Source: Lingula anatina | Taxonomy: Eukaryota > Brachiopoda > Lingulata > Lingulida > Lingulidae | Assembly (NCBI RefSeq): GCF_001039355.2 | Contig: NW_019774536.1 | Span: forward strand, 461,089-525,088 | DNA length: 64,000 nucleotides | Reading direction: 5' to 3' | Shown: positions 32,300 to 44,631 of the stretch, in pieces | Numbering within the stretch: position 1 is the first letter of the stretch | Layout: the number at the start of each line of letters is the position of its first letter | Made by a program: the position numbers and the translations under genes | The notes under the pieces: model-generated | The model's database searches: none | Told to the model about the DNA's origin: nothing | The model's input: the letters and a program-made list of their open reading frames with translations, nothing else

Positions 32300-32613
32300 A
32301 GAAGTGACGTAAATAGGTCAGTCCCATAATCCCTCATTGCTCATGTCCGCCATATTGAGAGTTGTGACAGAGAGATCTCTCAGAGGATGTGGTATTTTAT
32401 CAATTAGAGCTGTTCTTAACAGCGTGAGACAAAATTCCGGTCAGAATTGGACAGGTTTGCTGATATGGAGGTGGGTTGAGCTACAAAGGTACTGTAGTAT
32501 TACGTTTGGACTTTGAAAACAGCGAGAACGTGACTAATTTTCTTCAGCAGCAAGTCTCGCAGTCAGTGCGAGTTGTGTCTGTTGAGCTTGGTTCAATTTG
32601 GTTACCAGTAAAA
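32300..32613 (+). promoter_or_regulatory. TSC22 long-isoform promoter and 5' UTR
   Basis: TGACGTAA (32305-32312) matches an ATF/CREB-type site, and CCGCCATATT (32347-32356) matches a YY1 site, which is often found just downstream of TATA-less start sites. Two upstream ORFs precede the main start: one from ATG 32343 running about 55 codons out of frame, and a four-codon one at 32465 (MEVG-stop). They could lower translation of the long isoform. An in-frame TGA at 32461 rules out extension beyond that point. The transcription start itself is not determined. Confidence 0.45.
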
Positions 32614-34238
32614 ATGGCTACCCAGAATAATTCAGACCTTCTGGTATCTGGTTCTACATCAGAACCAGGTAGTGGCGTTGTAAAACCTACTGAAAATCAC
32701 GTTGGAGTGCCTCAAGTAGGGTCGGAGGAAGTCGTACCCAGTGAGGAGGGCGGAGAGAAGGGCACCATTGGGAATAAAAAGAGGAGCTCTTTCCAGATTA
32801 CCAGTGTTAAAATAGCCAAGTCAAATCGCCAGGCAAATGACACAATCAATGAGGGTGATGCTGATTCTATAGACGAGCTAGAGGAAAGTCACACTGAGGA
32901 TCTGAGTTCAGAATTACTGGATAGTTCCAAAGTTACTGAGATTCATGATGGGAATGAATCCTCTGATGAGGAAACCACTACGGATCAGCAGTTAGAAATT
33001 GAGGGGGAGAACAAGGAGACTGCCTCGAGATTCAAAGTGGTGAAAATTGCCAGCAAAGAGCCATTTTGCAGGGGCAGGTGGTCATGCTTTGATTTTCTCG
33101 ACCCTCCAGTAGTGGAGAAAATGGACGGGGTAGGAGAGGGATCCGGGACTGGGTCCGGTAACTCAAGTGCTGCAAGCTCCGTGCATTATATCCCAGGTGT
33201 TGATGACCCAACCAAAAATCCCTTCAACCCCCTCAGCCCAATCAAAAGTCCTCCTAACAGTATGGAAATGATGGTGCCTGTTATATTACAGACTGAGCAT
33301 CACAATGTTATCGTAGTCCCACAGCCAGTGTACGGAATGGGTGAGGAGCACTCGGTTATTAATGAAACTGGTGCATTGCCCCTCAGTATGAACAGTCACA
33401 GTATTGGAGGACAGAATGGGGCCATGACTCAAACTGTGCCAAGTACGGACTATCCTCAGCCTCCCATAGCGTCCTTGCACCTATCAATGCCACAGGTACA
33501 GGCTGCCGAAGGAGGCGGCTATGCTCAGTCAAATCAACCAGTATTAGGCACACAGAATAGCAATTTTATCCCAGTCGGTGGAGGTCCGGGTGGAGGTCCA
33601 TCATCGCAACAACAGCAACAGCAACAACAAGGACAACAGCAGCAACAGCATTATCACCAGTCACAAGGCCCTAGTGGCCAGGTAGCTTCACAGTCACAAC
33701 AACAACAACCCGTCAGCAGTAGTCAGCAACAGCAACAGAATGCAGCAGCAGCAGCAGCAGGCCAAATGTTACAACAGCAACAACAGCCACAGCAGCAACA
33801 ACAACAACAACAGCCAGGTGCCACTGGTGGTTCAGCATCCCAAGCTGGTGTACAACAGCCACCCCCACAACCGCAACAACAACAGCAACTACCCCCAGGG
33901 ACAGAGGGCTTGGTACCCCAGGGGATCCCACCCAACCAACCCCCCTTGCAAGGCTCGGACCCTTCAGCTCCACGCAAACCCTCATCCCAGGCGCAAGGGA
34001 CCCAGGACTCAGACGACTTACAGCAGATGGTGCCCGCCATGATGACAGGGAATGCTGGGTACCCTCTCGACGGCACCCCTGCCACTGACATGGATGGGAA
34101 TCAGCTGAGTATTGATGTAAAAGAAACGGCAGCACAGACGGCAGCAGTGCTGACGCCGCCATTGTTGGAGGTGATGGGGACAGCTATTGGTCCACTGGCA
34201 GGCAGCACCGAGACCAAAGGCGAAGAAGGCGATGAAAG
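32614..34238 (+). CDS. bun (TSC22D): TSC22/bunched long isoform, first coding exon
   Basis: 541 codons plus two bases, ending at donor GAAAG|gtaggt (phase 2). ATG 32614 (aaaATGG) is the first in-frame ATG. Conserved motif 1, KKRSSFQITSVK, lies at residues 55-66; motif 2, SRFKVVKI...RGRWSCFDF, at about 138-161. This pair defines the long forms of TSC22D1/2/4 and fly Bunched A. RFKV fits the RFxV docking motif for SPAK/OSR1-type kinases, and long forms are known partners of NRBP1/Madm in growth and WNK-linked signalling. An acidic Ser-rich linker separates the motifs. A polyglutamine/alanine region encoded by mixed CAG/CAA codons spans roughly residues 330-440, followed by a Pro-rich tail. The C-terminal TSC box and leucine zipper must lie in a downstream exon outside the window. 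Confidence 0.93.
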
Positions 34239-34386
34239 GTAGGTTGTTGCTCATGTGCTTGCTTGTGTTTCTTATCACATTTTTTAACACCAAAGATAGA
34301 AGAACATTGTGTTAGAAATCTCAGCTCTCCCCCCCCCCTCCCGAGCACACATGCGGATGTGGGTATACTTACACTCATATACAAAT

Positions 34387-34388
<2 letters not shown>

Positions 34389-34441
<53 letters not shown>
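34389..34441. repeat. (CA)n microsatellite
   Basis: About 26 units, starting 150 bp after the long-exon donor. Confidence 0.95.
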
Positions 34442-34444
<3 letters not shown>

Positions 34445-35488
34445 GCACCACCTCCTTTACAAATGCTTTCACATTCTTATTCTGATACTTCTACAACACA
34501 CAGAGAGCTTAATTGCTCATGTTGCTGCCATTTCGTTAAGTAACAAATAGCAGACAAAATGTTACTTGAACCCATTTGCAGGCTTTTTATGCTGCAATAT
34601 ATATTTAAGGCCAACATACTAAAAAAAGAACAGATTACAACGTGATACAATGCATTGATACATCCTACATCGTAACTGCCACATATATCCTATTTAACAT
34701 GCCCAGCTATGTGAATAAACAGTATAGGAGCTTATTTCCCTTAATCCCAACAGCTAGGGAGATTAGTGTCTGAAAGCTACGTCTCCCTCTGGAATGTGAA
34801 TTGTGTGTTGATTTTGTTAATTTGATGGTTACATGTATATGTAAATATACACAGGAATGTGTATTATGAAGTATGATGTATTCTAGTGTGTGTATTTCAC
34901 TGTTGCATCTCCCCTGTGTTTTGTATTTATTTGCAGGAGATAGAGTATGTGTCCTTGGCTCACTTTAGTTCAGGGTAAATTTCAGCCAAATGCTGAACGT
35001 ATATCTTTTAATTTGGTTGAGGAAGATCTTTTTATAAGTGAAAATTCTCATTGATAATTAAAGGTTATAACATTTAATATGACTTTAATTAACTTACTAC
35101 TTAGATTCTATTCCAGGGTTATCCAGATTATAACCTTTTTTATCAGTAAGTTAAAACCATTCTGATTCCATGTGAAATTATTTGCTTATTTGACTTAAAG
35201 AAATTTTTCCGAAAGTGAACCAAGGTATCCTCTTTTTAATTGCCCAGTAAATTCCATTCCTCATTATCATCAATATTTCAGGTTCAAACAATCCTTTTTT
35301 TCAGCAGAAAGTGCAATTACAGTATCAGCAGTGGTTTGAGAATGTTACATATAACCGAGTTAACAGAATCCTACACATTGTCTGTAATGAATAAATAAGT
35401 AAAGGATGTGTGAATGGGGTCACAGCTGTATATGTGTCTGTGATCAATGAAGTCTTGTGCATGTACATATGTGTGATGGTGGCTGTAC

Positions 35489-35490
<2 letters not shown>

Positions 35491-35519
<29 letters not shown>

Positions 35520-35533
35520 TGTATGTATGTATG

Positions 35534-35562
<29 letters not shown>
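35491..35562. repeat. (GTAT)n microsatellite
   Basis: About 18 tetranucleotide units; it creates a spurious Met-Tyr-Val-Cys open frame. Confidence 0.95.
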
Positions 35563-35564
<2 letters not shown>

Positions 35565-38500
35565 GGAAATGTACTAGTATAGTCTGTCTGTGTGTAGGTC
35601 TGCCGGTCTCCCCTTTGGCCCTATTGTCAATAATTTTGTCTATCTGTCTGTCTGTTTATCATTCTGTCTTCCTGCCTGTCTGTCTTTCCATTGTCCTTCT
35701 GTTTTTTTATTCATGTATATATATATATGTTTATGCATTGATATGTATATATCGGTTTGCAGAAGTCTGTCCCTATCTGATTTTCGGTGACTATACACTT
35801 TGCATTCATTTGTATGCCCGCCTGTCTGGATTCTCATGTGTACAATGTTTAATACATTGGCAGGTGAACACTACAGGTGTATAGTGCATGTCTGAATGCA
35901 CATGGGTATGGGCAGGTGTAGAGTACATATGTATGTCTGTCAAAAATGATGTGCAGGCATGCACTTGCAGAGTGCAAGTATTATGAATAAAAAATGGTAT
36001 TCTTTGGAAGAATGTCTTTTGGTAAATGAATGAAGATTATGGTGGTGTTTTTTTTTAATGTAAGGTCAGAGTTTTGTAGGCGTGTGAAGCCAAAGATCTG
36101 AAGCTAAATTTTGACACTTTGTGGTCTGGTTAGTTTTTAAGGTCCTGATTGTTTTTTAAATAGAAATAAAACAGGTCTCTGATCAGTGGACCCCAAATTC
36201 AGTTTTTATCTTCATATTGAGTGTTGTTAATAAAGATAGTCGCAAAAGCTGAAATGACCATAAAACAGAGCAAAAAATCTTTGTCTTTTTTATTTTTTCC
36301 CCAAAAATCTGTAGCTGTTTTAAAAAGAAAGACATATATGATGGTATTAGACCTGTATGTTACATAATGTTGTGTAGTTAGTTCATCATGCAGGAGTGAG
36401 AAATAAAAAAAAATATCTTGAAATAAGAAAAAAAGAACCTCAGTTCTGTAGTGATTCACATTGAGTTAAATTGAGCATGTATGTCTTACATTCTGTAAGG
36501 TGTGGATTGCAGTAGAATATGGCATGAAGTCCTCACTTATGTCATCTTACAAGGATGTATCTTTGCAAAGCTGTTTTGTGGTCTGCTGTTGATTCCTCGC
36601 TTCTGGTGCAAGCTAAGGCTCAAATTGAGAAGATTCTTGGCTAGAACTTGATCTAGTCTTACTGTGTAATTTATTAGACAAGGAAAGCAGTGGGAGCATT
36701 ACCAAAGACTTGAATAGTTTGTGCCTGATGCTAGGATCAGCTTGGTTTATGTATTACAGTGTGCTGGTACTTAGCAGAATTTTGAATTATTTTCCTGCAT
36801 TTTTCAGTTAAGTACCACGATCCTCAGATCTAATGATCGCTAGCTTTTCATCTCTAGATCTCTGCAATGTACAAGTAAATGATCCCTTATTTAAAAATAA
36901 AGCTGTCCCACATCGAATCTGCAATGCCTGTTAGATTTTACATGAAGTAGGATAAATCCATGGGTTGAAGCAGAACTTAAAATATCTGTGGTGCTTATAT
37001 GACCCCAGTTGAGGCAGCTAAAAAGGACTAAGCCACATTAATGGGTTTCGTTTCTTTACTTTTAAAGTGGAAATATGAGTTATTGTAAGCTCTGTTGAAC
37101 TCTGTTGAATTCAACATGCTGGTATCAACAGACCACTGCATAGTTTTCTTATGTATGTCATGTTGGCTGTACTTGAACAAGAATTTGTGGTAGTGTCTAA
37201 GTCATGAAAAACCAGCACCTTCCACAAAAAGTGTTTTTTGGTCACATACCCATAGAAACTATTTGTGGGCAATTTTTGAGGTAATTTGTTATCTAATAAA
37301 CAGAGGCAAATGGACATATATGGATAAAATAATGCTGATGAAAAGGTAATCCCTGTTCATGATGGAGGTCTACATAGGTTACATCTAGCATTGTTTGAAT
37401 TAAGTCTTCTTTAACACTAACTGCAGGAAGTAGACCACTTGATTGCTAAGTGTGTGGGTCAGGATAGCAAGCTTTGTTAGAAATTAATGTTTGTTGTGAA
37501 TTCAAAACAGAAAGAATGAGTAGCTTCCCAAAAATGTTTTGTTATTAATGCCTAAAATGTTCATTTAGATGTTTTAAAAAAAGTTAGTTGGTTTAGTGTT
37601 AGCATGTACATTTTGCATATAACTAAAGGTGATCAATCTTACTGCATATAGAAAACAGAAATTTCTCTTTAAAAGCTTGTAGTTCTTTTTATTTTTCATT
37701 TTCTCTTTTTTTGGCAAAGGGGTCCTTGATGAGCAAACAATTATCATTCATTGACGCAATTCTCTTCAGTGAACTGTGAAATGGTGCAACAGTTGATGAG
37801 AAATGAGGATTGATTTAATGAGAATAGCATCTGTGAAGTTGTGATCTAGTCAGAGAGATATGTCATGATGTCTGTGAGTACATTCTTTCACCTACTGAAC
37901 TTTTCATATGCACTCAAAGGGAAATGTAACACTCAGAGGAGTTTCCTTTTTGTGATCATGTGATTTATGCTGCTTCCATGCTGGAATTTTGTAAAATTCA
38001 TCTTCATAGTTATCATGTTATACACCAGGGGGCAGTATTTTCCAAGAAATGACAGATTAACATTTTTTTTGTACATTGTCTGATATGTTAATACTAGGTC
38101 ATAGCCAGATCATTATTTTTAATATTTTTAAAAAAAGTGATGGAATTGAGATCATTTAAAAAGTTTTTATTTGGAAACCTTCAAATAGGTGGATATTTAA
38201 CTTTTTCTTTTAAACATTTAACTTGCAGCCTTTGGTATATTATAAGCTGGTCTCATTGTGCCAGTATAAGAATTTGTCTGTCTACCACTCAAAATGATTT
38301 ACCCATGTTATTGAAAATAAAATAAATCTGACATTATTCACTGACACCTTGCTGGGCAGCTTATTCAAATAAAGGTGAAAAGGGAAGGCTGTAATGTACC
38401 TTTATTGATACAAGATCATGTTAAATAACATGCAGTAGCAATTCCATCATGGTCAGTATTTGTCTGCAAATTCCACCCAAACCTCACCTTTGCTGCCTGC

Positions 38501-39700
38501 AGGTATTTGTTGATTTATATCTGCTGTTCAAAGGGTCATTTAGGTTAGTGACTAAAACTGTACTATGGTTGAAGTGTTTACATTTATATGTATCCTTGTA
38601 AACAGGTATAATGTCAAAGTGACATACTGCCAAAAAGTACCACTTTGGAACATGGAATGGTGTCTGTTTGTGTGTGGTTGGGGTGGGGGGGGGGGGGGGA
38701 TCTATCAAAATGATACTGAAGGTAAAGGTTATATAACATAGTAACCAAGTCTTCTTTGTATGGAATGGGTTAGATACTGATTATCTGAAGAGGTATGGGG
38801 GAGGGGTCTTTATGTCTTTTTACCAGTAAGACTAAAAGATTTGAAAAATGGCCATTGGCTATGGAATTAAGGTACAAGTATGTCAGCTGAAAGTGGATAT
38901 AAAACATGAATATTTAAGCCTAAAATGATTGTGGGCATTCCTGGCCTTATGATAATTAACACAACATACTTCACCTCCCAGGGCCAAGTTTTATGTCTCA
39001 TCTCACAAACTTGTAGATAGAACTGTGTGTTGCGATATATAGGAGCCAGTAAATAATGGCAGGAATAGGTGGAATTAGTGAGAATGTGAGGCATGGTTAT
39101 GGCTGTTTTGATGCTTGGAGGTGGGGTTAATGGGATGATTGGAATGTAGAGGGACAAATATTGCAGCATTATTTTGCTAGAAATCCCCTGACCAAAATAA
39201 ATAAATGAACAAATAAATAAATAAATAACAGTAAGTTAGGGTTATATAAATTAATTAATAAGTTATATTGAATAAATAGATAAATGAATGAAATAAACGT
39301 TAATGAATAAAAGAAAGTTAGAAATACATAAGCTTAGTTTCTACTCATAGATATAAGCAACAAAATAGAAGTGCTATTTTGCTCCGACCCCCCCCCAAAA
39401 AAAATAGGTAAATAACAAATGAAATAAATAAAATAAATAAAAAAGATAAATAAATGAATGAAAATAAAACAATTTAAGAAAATCTCTGCATAATTTAAGG
39501 ATGTATTTCTACTTTGTAGATATGCAGTGAAATGCCATCACTAATTGCACTTATTTACTGGTCAGAGAAAGTAAATGATGTGCCTGGTCTTTTGTGAAGG
39601 TTGACATTTTTACCCCATACTAATTAGATTATAAAGAAAGGTCAAGTAGCCAATTTTATAACACCCTGAGTATCAGTCTTTACTGGAAACTGGTTTCTAT

Positions 39701-39735
<35 letters not shown>

Positions 39736-39820
39736 TTACTGTCTCTAATTATTGGGCGGATCTGTAATTGGAGAGGGTAGCTAATTTTTGCTCCTTCCTC
39801 AAACTGTGTTTAAGGGTACA

Positions 39821-39965
39821 TTCAGAACAGTGGACTAACTAGTCTGAGGGTCAAATATGGCAACCCACTACAAAGCTTGTTGTCTGACCTGCTAATAGAC
39901 GCCATATAGATTCCCCATGGGTCAGCCATATTTGACCCTCAGACTAGTTGGTCCACTGTTCTGAA
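39821..39965. mobile_element. Foldback MITE, 41-bp arms
   Basis: TTCAGAACAGTGGACTAACT... (39821-39861) pairs with ...GTTGGTCCACTGTTCTGAA (39925-39965) with only one or two mismatches. The spacer is about 60 bp. Confidence 0.85.
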
Positions 39966-40262
39966 TGAGGCCTAAGAGGCTTTACATTAATAAAAGAAAT
40001 CATTGGCTTTAAGCTTTAGTTCAGTAGAGTTTCAAACAGAGAGTAATGAACTGTTATCAACTTGCGATAAGATTATCAGCAATGCAAGTGTAAGGGCCTC
40101 CAGAGTTTTGGGTTCAGAATCATTTTGACCTGATTCTATGCCAAAAAATGTGTTATTATTGGAACCCTCTCTGATTACGTAAATAATAATACTTTGCCAT
40201 GTGATAGACTGAGTTCTAGGTCGTGATGCTATGGTGATTTTCATCTTTGGTTTGGTGGATAG

Positions 40263-40313
<51 letters not shown>

Positions 40314-40854
40314 ATGTGTGTTAAATTCAAAAGGAATCTCTTAATTTATTTTTGAAATTCCTATAGTAGAATTATTATGAAAGGGAAGCAAGTATTACTG
40401 TATATATGAAATTTTATTTAAACCACATAGTGAATATCAATCATAAAAAATCTGTTGCTTTGAAGAAAAGAATATATATATATATATAATATCACTCACT
40501 GATTGCACCATCTTTTCAATGGAAATGAAATTCCACCTGCCTTCTGGCAGTTTTGAAGGTGATAGACAGGTCATGCACAAATGTTTTGAAATTTATACTC
40601 TTTGATGACAGGATACACATTATAGGATTCAGCTAGGTGTTAAAGTGAGTGCATGGGTCCTTGAATTAAGTTATGTAGATGTCAAATATATAGCTTTGTG
40701 CAGGGTATTTTCAAGTAAATTTCATATATATTGGCAAACAACCTATTTAATTTCATCCACTTATTTTTTCAGTTGCGCAACATGACAGACAAATGATTTC
40801 AGAGATTTGTAAGATGTAATTACATTACAAGAAGGGCATTTTAAGAGCCTATTA

Positions 40855-40900
<46 letters not shown>

Positions 40901-40980
40901 TTTGAGCACTTCCTCCCCTCCTCCCCCCCCCCACACACACACATACACAAGGAAAAAAATAAATCAAAATCATGAGTGTA

Positions 40981-41491
40981 AGGCTTTGTTCACATGGAAA
41001 GTCTATTTTCTAAAAATCTATTTTCTATTGGCAGTATCTTATGATGCCCTGAATATCCCGCGGCGTAATTACTGGCAGCGCGAGCCAGTTACTTATACAA
41101 AGCTGTAATTAATTCTCGGCTGTGCTCACATTCTATAAAATCTCATCCTCCGTTGCCGCATCGCTTGCCATTGGATCATGACGGTTGCACTCGTATCTGT
41201 CGTGTGTATAGCTTCTTCATCTTCTTCGTCTTGTTGTTTCACAAAATCGACAAACACATTTTTCAAAGGAACAGCGACCGCCATTAACTTTCTAACTTCC
41301 TACTACGCATGCGTCAAGGTATCAGAATCTCCTCCGAGCACAGCCAAGAATTAATTACAGCTTTGGAAGTAACTGGCTCTTGCTGCCGTAATTACGCCAC
41401 GGGATATTCAGGGCACAGACCGTGATCACAAGATATACTGCAAATAAAAAACAGATTTTTAGAAAATAGTCTTTCCATGTGAACGAAGCCT
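40981..41491. mobile_element. Long-arm inverted-repeat MITE
   Basis: Arms of roughly 130-160 bp: AGGCTTTGTTCACATGGAAA at the left and TTTCCATGTGAACGAAGCC at the right, still pairing through GCCCTGAATATCCCG and GCTGTAATTAATTCT. The centre is CpG-containing and non-coding. A target duplication of TA is possible. Confidence 0.8.
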
Positions 41492-43190
41492 CTAAGTTAT
41501 AAAATCAGGAAAAATTTAAAGAATTTTATTCTGCATTCTTTTCAGATCCATTTATCATTGAATTGTTTTCCTTCTTTTTGTTGACAATAATATGATACAT
41601 GCACATTTTGGCCGTCTGGAATTTCCAGCGTGGGGCAAAACGTGTAGACGCTACAGGGTGCTTAAAAAGAAAGGGTCCAAATATCTGATGATTAGAGACA
41701 TTTTTAACAGATTTTGATTGAAAAACTAGTATTAGAATTTGATGTAGAAAAGTATATTATACTTGGACCAAACTTGCCATGATGGTATTATGATTCCGTA
41801 CCATGTTAGTCCACATTAGAATTGACTGGTAAATTTTGGATACCCTGTACCTTTTGTGGAAAGCAGGTGGAGGAACACGTGTTCTCTAAAAGGAGCACAA
41901 ATGTGGGATTTGCATGTTGGCCTGTGAAATTTTGTCTCATTTTTCTCCACGGTTCATGAGCATGAGCAGGATAGGTGATCAATCATCCATCATATTTCAC
42001 ATTCTGTATCCCTATGCAGGGCCTTGCCATGAAACAATGGGCACTGATCCATGGATGGCTTTGTCTCAACTAATGCAATCGTCACATCCAGCACAATCAG
42101 AATATTATCCATATCAGGTTTTTTTTTAAAGAAAATATGTAATTTTCAGACTGCATGCAAAATTGTACCATTTTTGTAAAAGTCAGGTGGAAATGAAATA
42201 ATTTCAACTTATTAAGGGGCTGGTGTTGATCATTACAAGCCAATGTCATTATTATTTTATTGCCATTCTCATACATTTTACTTTCGAACTTTATGCAACT
42301 ATACTGGTCATTCTGTAGTGTACAAAATACCATGTACCATGTACCATGGATAGTGATGCTGTCATTTTTGCTATATGAGCCCCAACTCTCACATTTTTTA
42401 TTTACTGACCAATGGGCACTTACAGTCACCAAGGGTCATCTAGAGCCGTTCTAAATGTTAAAAAGTAAAAGAAATTGTGTCTATTCACTCACACACATGA
42501 AAAGTGGTCCACGAGGAATGGTACCAACTTTGCTTCCCTGGACGTCGAGCATCTTGACATTATCAAGTTATGCACTAATTGACATGGCTAAGTGGTAAAA
42601 GATGTGAACTACATTCGGATTGGAATATTTTTAGACATAATGACTATGACAATGGGAATTGTCTTCCTAGCATTACCAAAGGCGATAATGACGTTAAGAA
42701 CCTGCTGAAATTTTATTTCATGGTAGAGTGGATACCATAGATAACAGAACAGGGGACAGACTGTAGTTTTGTAAAATTAAGTTTACTTAGAGATTTTTTT
42801 CTGGTGTTTTGACTTTGCATCATCTACTGAAGCAAGTGCACTGGAAAAAGTGGATACTATAACAAGAGTATACATCTGTTATTAAATATGGACATTACAG
42901 TAGAAATGGGCACTAGAACGAGGGACGATATATACCTTATAAATATTTGACTTCAGAAGTGATTTCGATATCGAAAAAAGTGGACACTCCTACAACTATC
43001 AGTATCGGTTGTGATGGGATAAGAACACCACAGTGAAATACCATTAAATTCAGCCCAGACTTTTAATCAGCATTTGCAGATTATGAAATTGTGATAAAAA
43101 TACAGTCTGTAATTACTGCCACGCACATGACAGTGGCATCATCAACGTCATCAGTAGAGTACTTCTGTTTCAAACCGGGATACTGGCAGC

Positions 43191-43366
43191 ATGGCAGCGT
43201 CAACAATGTCACAATACAGTAACAGTATGTCTCGGTACAATAACAATACAGTGCAGCCCTGCAGTGACAATACTAATGTGGTCATTTTGTGTGTCCAGAG
43301 TTGTGATGTCCAGCAGGTGTTCAGGCTTGTCCAGTTCATGGTCAAAAAACGGAAAAGGCTTTTAAG
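43191..43366 (+). CDS. bun (TSC22D): TSC22 alternative first exon 2 (candidate)
   Basis: ATG 43191 in strong context (agcATGG) opens 58 codons plus AG before donor AAG|gtaaga. This is phase 2, identical to the long exon. An in-frame TAG at 43155 precedes it. The peptide begins MAASTMSQYSNSMSRYNNNT and ends QQVFRLVQFMVKKRKRLL, with a basic cluster next to the junction. No homology was recognised. Short TSC22/Bunched isoforms in animals are made from promoters inside this intron, so a short exon of this kind is expected. Identity rests on phase, donor strength and ATG context only. Confidence 0.5.
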
Positions 43367-43570
43367 GTAAGAGTGATCAAGATCTCTCACTCAAATACTG
43401 AAGACTGACTTCTACTGTTTTGTGCCTGGTTATTTTAAGTTAAATAAGCAGATGAACCAAATTTACAAATTGACAAAAAGAAATTTGGGTTGTAGCCATT
43501 TAGTTAGGCAAAACAAATAACTTGCTTTTTATCATGACTCCTCTGCTATAATTGTTTGCTTATGTATTAA

Positions 43571-43601
<31 letters not shown>

Positions 43602-44372
43602 TCTTTCTCACACACACACACACACACATTAGGCCTTAGTTATAATTTAACAGTAGGTAGTTTACTCCCAGAAAAGGATACTTAATATTCCCCTCTCCTG
43701 AATGGGATTTAACCCCCCCCCCCCCCCCCACCTTCAAAAATGCCCAATCTACATACTACTCATAGTTAATTCAGTGTAACTAATACAGTGCTTTAGAATG
43801 TGGACATCAGTGATTTTGTATTGGGATAAGATATAGCCATTATCATTTTGAAAATAATTGCTGATTATGTAGTAGATGAAGCTGACGTTTAGTTTGTATT
43901 ATTAGTTCACCAATAATGTTCAGGTGTCACATCTGAGTTATACAAATTTATTTGAAGTTATCAGATCATAAATATAAAAGTTAAAAGATATATTTCGAAA
44001 GCAAGGTCAAAGCCAAAGAGCATTGTTCGTAAATTTTTCTTAGGAGCTTTTATTATTGTTACCTACTGCTTCTTATTTGCTGTTGTATGATGCTGACATC
44101 TGGTGGCATTCTTGGCAGAGGCTCTGTGAGGTGCTGCCCTCTTTTGCTAAAAAACATCAGTAAAAAATGAACCCCATCGAAAGTTATTCACAGACTACTC
44201 GTGCTGCCATCTGGCAACAGTTGCTGGAAGTTACTTAGGTTTCAGGAGTCTGTAAATTTAGAACTGAATGTGATTTCAGTACACAACTAACACAATTTGG
44301 TTAGATTGGACTGTCTAATCTGGGTCCTTCAAGAATTGGTTACATAAGCAACCTATCGCCATCCCCCCCCCC

Positions 44373-44631
44373 NNNNNNNNNNNNNNNNNNNNNNNNNNNN
44401 NNNNNNNNNNNNNNNNNNNNNNNNNNNNNNNNNNNNNNNNNNNNNNNNNNNNNNNNNNNNNNNNNNNNNNNNNNNNNNNNNNNNNNNNNNNNNNNNNNNN
44501 NNNNNNNNNNNNNNNNNNNNNNNNNNNNNNNNNNNNNNNNNNNNNNNNNNNNNNNNNNNNNNNNNNNNNNNNNNNNNNNNNNNNNNNNNNNNNNNNNNNN
44601 NNNNNNNNNNNNNNNNNNNNNNNNNNNNNNN
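44373..44631. other. Assembly gap (259 N) inside a poly-C tract
   Basis: C runs border both sides (44363-44372 and 44632-44650), so the gap probably arose at a long G/C homopolymer. Confidence 0.95.

Larger units (their letters stand above)
34239..43190 (+). other. TSC22 intron, first part
   Basis: No exon is supported. Contains (CA)n 34389-34441, (GTAT)n about 35491-35562, (TTTA)n 39695-39736, (TG)n 40267-40310, (AAT)n 40857-40899, a poly-G run near 38686-38699 and two foldback elements listed separately. 39180-39470 is rich in AAATAAATG-type simple sequence. Confidence 0.6.

Noticed and set aside
32476-32613. N-terminal extension of the TSC22 long exon starting at a TTG
   Set aside because: There is no in-frame ATG before 32614, and TTG starts are not expected here; treated as 5' UTR.
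33713-34162. - strand frames opposite the polyglutamine exon
   Set aside because: They are mirror translations of CAG/CAA repeats within the TSC22 exon.
35495-35884. Long + frame starting with Met-Tyr-Val-Cys repeats
   Set aside because: It is a translation of the GTAT microsatellite and flanking simple sequence.
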